Shown here piece by piece: positions 7,198 through 9,170 of a stretch of DNA of 9,170 nucleotides. The notes below the pieces were generated by a model. It saw nothing but the letters and a program-made list of their open reading frames with translations. It had not been told where the DNA came from and did not search any database. The stretch is taken from NCBI GenBank assembly GCA_035540675.1, contig DATLGB010000007.1, positions 1-9,170 of the forward strand. Reading direction: 5' to 3'. A program made the translations under genes and the position numbers. This stretch comes from DATLGB01 sp035540675. Its GTDB lineage: Bacteria > Actinomycetota > Thermoleophilia > Solirubrobacterales > Solirubrobacteraceae. Each line of letters begins with the position of its first letter. Position 1 is the stretch's first letter.

Positions 7198-7445
7198 CCG
7201 CGCAGCGCCGCGGGCGCCCGCAGCATCGCGACCACGACGATGGCCCCGCTGACGGCGGCGAGCGCCAGCAGCCAGCCGAACAGCCCGAGGACGTTGAGCG
7301 CGACGGGCCCGATCAGGAACGCCACGGCGGCGACGGCGCCCATGGCCCCGGGCGTCGGCCGCAGCGCGCGGGGGCCGTGGCTGCCGAAGGCCAGCAGCCC
7401 GAGCACGAGCCCGATCGGCGCGACGGTGATGAGCGACAGGAGCAT
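7194..7445 (-). CDS. Small two- to three-TM membrane protein, unknown function
   Basis: An 83-residue hydrophobic protein starting at ATG 7445. Hydrophobic stretches at about 2-20, 34-52 and 53-75 suggest two or three membrane segments, with a short basic loop (PRALRPTPG, 25-33) between the first and second and a short basic tail (APAALRG). The open frame extends 41 codons upstream, but that extension is polar, contains no good start context and would cross the intergenic region, so the internal ATG is preferred. It overlaps the downstream helical protein gene by GTGA. Small integral proteins of this kind are hard to classify, and I do not recognise the family. Confidence 0.65.
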   Translation of the reverse strand: MLLSLITVAPIGLVLGLLAFGSHGPRALRPTPGAMGAVAAVAFLIGPVALNVLGLFGWLLALAAVSGAIVVVAMLRAPAALRG

Positions 7446-7544
7446 GGGTCGGTGTTTCGTTGTGTCGAGGAAGGTCCCTGTGCCGCGCAAGCGGACGTGC
7501 AGCCATGCGAGTCCTCCCGCTGCGCTCGCGAGCCGGAGGTGCGA

Positions 7545-7582
7545 CCAACTTTCGTGTCGTCGTTCCAACTTTCGCGCGGTCG
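7545..7582. repeat. Direct repeat CCAACTTTCG x2 with 20-bp period (possible operator or promoter element)
   Basis: CCAACTTTCG occurs at 7545-7554 and 7565-7574, exactly 20 bp apart, and similarity continues over 18 bp (15 of 18 identical, ending in GTCG). Two helical turns between copies would place a bound protein dimer on one face of the helix. The pair sits upstream of the riboswitch and downstream of nothing else on the plus strand, so it may be an activator site or contain the -35 of the secreted-protein promoter. No clear TANNNT -10 is seen; TTACCC at 7588-7593 is the nearest AT-containing candidate. The rest of 7446-7608 shows nothing I can assign. Confidence 0.5.
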
Positions 7583-7608
7583 TGCCGTTACCCGAACCGA
7601 GGCACCTG

Positions 7609-7690
7609 CCTCACGACAAAGGCAAACCCGCTGCGAGGCGGGGGCGCAAAACAAGGGGTCTGCACCGCCAGCAGGCAGCCCAGTTGCCGT
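7609..7690 (+). ncRNA. Cyclic-di-GMP-I riboswitch (GEMM-I)-like leader
   Basis: The segment aligns without gaps to the recalled Vc2-type c-di-GMP-I aptamer through its conserved core. TCACGACAAAGGCAAACC (7611-7628) leads to a hairpin CGCT-GCGA-GGCG with a GNRA tetraloop (7629-7640). Then come GGGGCGCAAA (7641-7650), a second hairpin with stem GGTCTGC/GCAGGC (7657-7663 with 7671-7676), and AGCAGGCAGCCCAGTTGCCG (7670-7689) matching the 3' core. The aptamer ends one base before the AGGAGG at 7691, so ligand binding would most simply control translation initiation. Oddities: the short helix next to the ligand pocket keeps only one canonical pair (G7622-C7652), and the outer P1 helix is poorly paired in the aligned register. 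The family senses the second messenger c-di-GMP; a ligand variant or decayed aptamer is possible. Confidence 0.78.
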
Positions 7691-7696
7691 AGGAGG
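7691..7696 (+). promoter_or_regulatory. Strong ribosome binding site (AGGAGG) next to the riboswitch
   Basis: A full AGGAGG lies 6 bases before ATG 7703 and directly abuts the 3' strand of the riboswitch P1 region. It decides the start of the secreted protein against the upstream-extended frame, and it is the likely point of control. Confidence 0.85.
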
Positions 7697-7702
7697 CTCG
7701 TG

Positions 7703-8161
7703 ATGAAGTCTTTCGTTCGTACCGCCGCCCTGACCGCCGTCCTGGCGCTCTCGGCGTCACCCGCTTTCGCTCAGGGTCCGCCCGAGGGCACCCCGAGCGC
7801 TGAGAACAACCCCGGGACGCAGCACCAGCCGAGCGACCGGCCGACCGCCGAGAACAACCCGGGCACCGCCCGCAAGCTCGCCGCGCCGGGCCGCTACTGC
7901 AAGGACGCTTCCAAGGAGCGCGTCGAGGGCCAGAAGGGCACCGCGTTCAGCGCGTGCGTGAAGGCGCAGGCGCGACTGCGCAGCGGCAAGGCCGACTCGC
8001 CGCGCGAAGCCTGCAAGGGTGCCTCCAAGCGGCGCGTCAAGGGCGAGAAGGGCACCGCCTTCTCGACCTGCGTGAAGGCGGGCGCCAAGCTCCTCAAGGA
8101 CCAGAAGGCCCAGGAGGAGGCGGCTCAGGAGGAGACGACTGAGGCGCCCAGCGAGAGCTAG
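7703..8161 (+). CDS. Secreted small protein with two Cys-Lys-rich repeats, unknown function
   Basis: A 152-residue protein with a clear Sec signal peptide (MKSFVRTAAL..., cleavage after SPAFA at residue 23). The mature part starts with a Pro/Asn-rich region holding two copies of (S/T)AENNPGT (32-39 and 48-55). Two tandem repeats of 27 residues follow at 66-92 and 104-130, each of the form CKxASKxRVxGxKGTAFSxCVKAxA(R/K)L. Each repeat has one Cys pair spaced C-x18-C (Cys66/Cys85 and Cys104/Cys123), suggesting one disulfide per repeat after export. The C-terminus is acidic (EEAAQEETTEAPSES). The gene stands alone between a c-di-GMP-I-like leader and a strong terminator. I suspect this repeat recurs in Solirubrobacterales secreted proteins but cannot verify it. 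A surface, matrix or adhesion role would fit c-di-GMP control; that is inference. Confidence 0.88.
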   Translation: MKSFVRTAALTAVLALSASPAFAQGPPEGTPSAENNPGTQHQPSDRPTAENNPGTARKLAAPGRYCKDASKERVEGQKGTAFSACVKAQARLRSGKADSPREACKGASKRRVKGEKGTAFSTCVKAGAKLLKDQKAQEEAAQEETTEAPSES

Positions 8162-8183
8162 TTCCACCCCCAGTCCACGTCCT

Positions 8184-8229
8184 GCGGGGCTTCGACGCGA
8201 ACAGTCCGCGTCGGAGCCCCGCTTCTTTT
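8184..8229 (+). terminator. Intrinsic terminator of the secreted-protein gene
   Basis: A 16-bp stem: GCGGGGCTTCGACGCG (8184-8199) with 8207-8222, interrupted only by one G-T wobble, with a 7-base loop, followed directly by TTCTTTT (8223-8229). It lies 22 bp after the stop at 8161. It has no T-tract on the minus side, so it acts mainly on plus-strand transcripts. Confidence 0.93.
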
Positions 8230-8279
8230 CCGGGTGCTGGGCTTTCTGTGCGGGCGGCGGTCGCGACGCCGTCAGGTCA

Positions 8280-8353
8280 TGCGGCGGGTGGGATTCGAAC
8301 CCACACTGACCGGGACTTGAATCCGGTGCCTCTGCCAGTTGGGCTACCGCCGC
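8280..8353 (-). tRNA. tRNA with anticodon CAA (Leu UUG codon) in a class I body
   Basis: Read on the minus strand, the acceptor stem is GCGGCGG/CCGCCGC (7 perfect pairs) with discriminator A and no encoded CCA. The D arm is GCC...GGC with loop AACTGGCAG. The anticodon arm is CCGGA-TTCAAGT-CCCGG, giving anticodon CAA (plus positions 8317-8319) with G37. The variable region has only 5 nt, and the T arm GTGGG-TTCGAAT-CCCAC is perfect. CAA is a leucine anticodon, but bacterial tRNA-Leu normally has a long variable arm (class II, about 85 nt), while this RNA is 74 nt. The anticodon stem has an A-C mismatch at 31-39. The fold is otherwise excellent, so it is a tRNA gene or recent derivative, but its amino acid identity is uncertain. 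Confidence 0.85.
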
Positions 8354-8363
8354 GGGCGCGAGG

Positions 8364-8369
8364 ATCATA
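8364..8369 (-). promoter_or_regulatory. -10 element (TATGAT) of the tRNA gene
   Basis: On the minus strand TATGAT (5 of 6 to consensus) ends 10 bases before the mature tRNA 5' end at 8353, the expected place for a -10 with a short 5' leader. No clear -35 is found at 17 bp. The element sits just upstream of the GTG start of the divergent macro-domain gene, so the two promoters must overlap. Confidence 0.6.
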
Positions 8370-8375
8370 GGCAGC

Positions 8376-8894
8376 GTGCCCAGCGGCTCCCGGATCGACC
8401 TCGTGCAGGGCGACATCACGCGCCTCGAGGTGGACGCGATCGTCAACGCGGCGAACGCGTCGCTGCTCGGCGGCGGCGGGGTCGACGGCGCGATCCACCG
8501 CGCGGCCGGGCGGGAGCTGCTCGAGGAGTGCCGGCGGCTCGGCGGCTGCGAGCCCGGCGACGCGAAGGCGACGAGCGGCCACCGGCTGCCGGCGCGCTGG
8601 GTCATCCACACCGTCGGGCCGGTCTGGCGCGGCGGCGGCGAGGGCGAGCCGGAGCTGCTCGCGAGCTGCCACCGGCGCAGCCTCGAGGTGGCGGAGGAGC
8701 TCGGGGCGCGGACGGTCGCGTTCCCGGCGATCTCCACCGGCGTGTACGGCTATCCGGTGGACGCCGCCGCTGCGGTGGCCGTCGGCACCGTCGCGGCCGA
8801 GCTCGAGCGCCGCCCCGCGATCGAGCGCGTGACGTTCTGCCTGTTCGGCGACGCGGCGCTGGCCGCGTTCGAGCGGGCGCTGCGCGAGCGCTAG
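8376..8894 (+). CDS. Macro-domain protein, O-acetyl-ADP-ribose deacetylase (YmdB/MacroD) type
   Basis: A 172-residue single macro domain from GTG 8376. The family binds ADP-ribose and hydrolyses O-acetyl-ADP-ribose or mono-ADP-ribose esters on proteins, in the cytoplasm. Hallmarks are in order: VQGDIT (10-15), IVNAANASLLGGGGVDGAIHRAAG starting at 22 with Asn24, Asn27 and Asp37, the VIHTVGPVW strand (76-84), AFPAISTGVYGYP (115-127) with Tyr124, and the final CLFG strand (155-158). The Asn and Asp of the NAAN...GGGGVD motif are the residues linked to catalysis in YmdB/MacroD proteins. Length is typical. A weak AGGA lies 11 bases before the start. It is divergent from the tRNA and convergent with the small membrane protein, so it appears to be a single-gene unit. 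The CTAG at 8891-8894 supplies both convergent stop codons. Confidence 0.95.
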   Translation: MPSGSRIDLVQGDITRLEVDAIVNAANASLLGGGGVDGAIHRAAGRELLEECRRLGGCEPGDAKATSGHRLPARWVIHTVGPVWRGGGEGEPELLASCHRRSLEVAEELGARTVAFPAISTGVYGYPVDAAAAVAVGTVAAELERRPAIERVTFCLFGDAALAAFERALRER

Positions 8895-9170
8895 GCGGGC
8901 TGCGGCTCGGCGCCGCCGCCGGCGGACCGGCCGCCCTGGTGGCCCTCGATCGGCCGCTCCACCTCGACGTTCCACGCCTGCTGGAAGCCGCGCATCGCGA
9001 AGCCGATCAGCAGCACCTGGAGCGGCACCAGGATGAAGGTCAGCAGCCCGAGGATGTTCTCGTCGAGCGCCGGCGAGTCGAACCCGCGCTTGTCGCGCTC
9101 GAGCCACTCCGGCCCCGACACCGCCGCGAAGATGAGCAGGATGATCGCCAGCGCCGAGGCCACGGGCAGC
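8891..9170 (-). CDS. Small two-TM membrane protein, 5' end possibly outside window
   Basis: The frame is open from the right window edge to a TAG at 8891. A GTG at 9163 would give 90 residues, but the frame continues upstream (codons for Leu-Pro precede it) and the first membrane segment starts immediately, so the true start may lie beyond the window. From that GTG, membrane segments lie at about 2-16 and 37-57, joined by a polar loop GPEWLERDKRGFDSPALDEN (17-36), followed by MRGFQQAWNVEVE (58-69) and a Gly/Pro-rich hydrophilic tail. I do not recognise a named family; the conserved-looking loop and post-TM2 segment suggest a real protein rather than an antisense artefact. Its stop overlaps that of the macro-domain gene. 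Confidence 0.7.
   Translation of the reverse strand, partial: LPVASALAIILLIFAAVSGPEWLERDKRGFDSPALDENILGLLTFILVPLQVLLIGFAMRGFQQAWNVEVERPIEGHQGGRSAGGGAEPQPA

Noticed and set aside
7524..7533. 10-bp palindrome GCTCGCGAGC as an operator
   Set aside because: Short palindromes of G and C are expected by chance here, and the flanking CCTCC/GGAGG pair is not centred on it.
7198..7548. N-terminal part of the 6376-7548 minus frame
   Set aside because: Arg-rich shadow of the small membrane protein gene; the GTGA overlap at 7194-7197 gives a better start.
7460..7702. Upstream extension of the secreted-protein frame
   Set aside because: It would translate through the riboswitch, whereas AGGAGG and a clear signal peptide start at ATG 7703.
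8277..9107. Minus-strand frame opposite the macro-domain gene
   Set aside because: It runs through the tRNA and reads as Arg/Ala-rich antisense; the plus frame has all macro-domain motifs.
1..9170. CRISPR array, insertion sequence or phage-related system
   Set aside because: I saw no spaced identical repeats, transposase motifs, terminal inverted repeats with target duplications, or phage proteins; the 17-bp inverted repeat at the left edge has no transposase between its arms.

Overview
The window is very GC-rich, uses GTG and ATG starts, has genes packed with 4-base stop/start overlaps, and carries long spurious open frames on every strand. Together with an amidase, a FadD-type ligase and a small secreted protein with a duplicated Cys-Lys-rich repeat, this suggests a high-GC actinobacterium. 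Thermoleophilia (Solirubrobacterales-like) is my best guess; that is an inference from composition and protein character, not a database result.

Layout. (1) 1-2495, minus strand: a two-gene unit. A membrane-anchored M28-like protein (2495 to 1440) is followed 23 bp later by a secreted subtilisin-like S8 protease (1416 down to the window edge, C-terminus missing). The S8 protease has its full catalytic set. The M28-like protein appears to have lost its metal ligands. (2) 2531-6182, plus strand, divergent from the first unit: a translationally coupled cassette of amidase, AMP-forming acyl-CoA ligase and inositol-monophosphatase-family phosphatase, joined by ATGA and GTGA overlaps. Amide hydrolysis followed by CoA activation of the released acid is a plausible joint job for the first two. 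(3) 6376-7445, minus strand: a small two-TM membrane protein overlapping (GTGA) an unrecognised helical 273-residue protein. A strong 12-bp hairpin separates this unit from the convergent cassette. (4) 7446-8229, plus strand: an intergenic region with a 20-bp-spaced direct repeat, a cyclic-di-GMP-I (GEMM-I) riboswitch-like RNA, a strong ribosome binding site, a secreted 152-residue protein and a textbook intrinsic terminator. (5) 8280-9170: a minus-strand tRNA with anticodon CAA but a short class I variable region, a divergent macro-domain protein, and a convergent small two-TM membrane protein that may run off the window.

The most interesting signals are the c-di-GMP riboswitch-like leader with weakened closing helices in front of a secreted Cys-repeat protein, the tRNA whose Leu-type anticodon sits in a class I body, the ligand-less M28-like membrane protein paired with an intact secreted protease, and a perfect 17-bp inverted repeat that reaches the left window edge.
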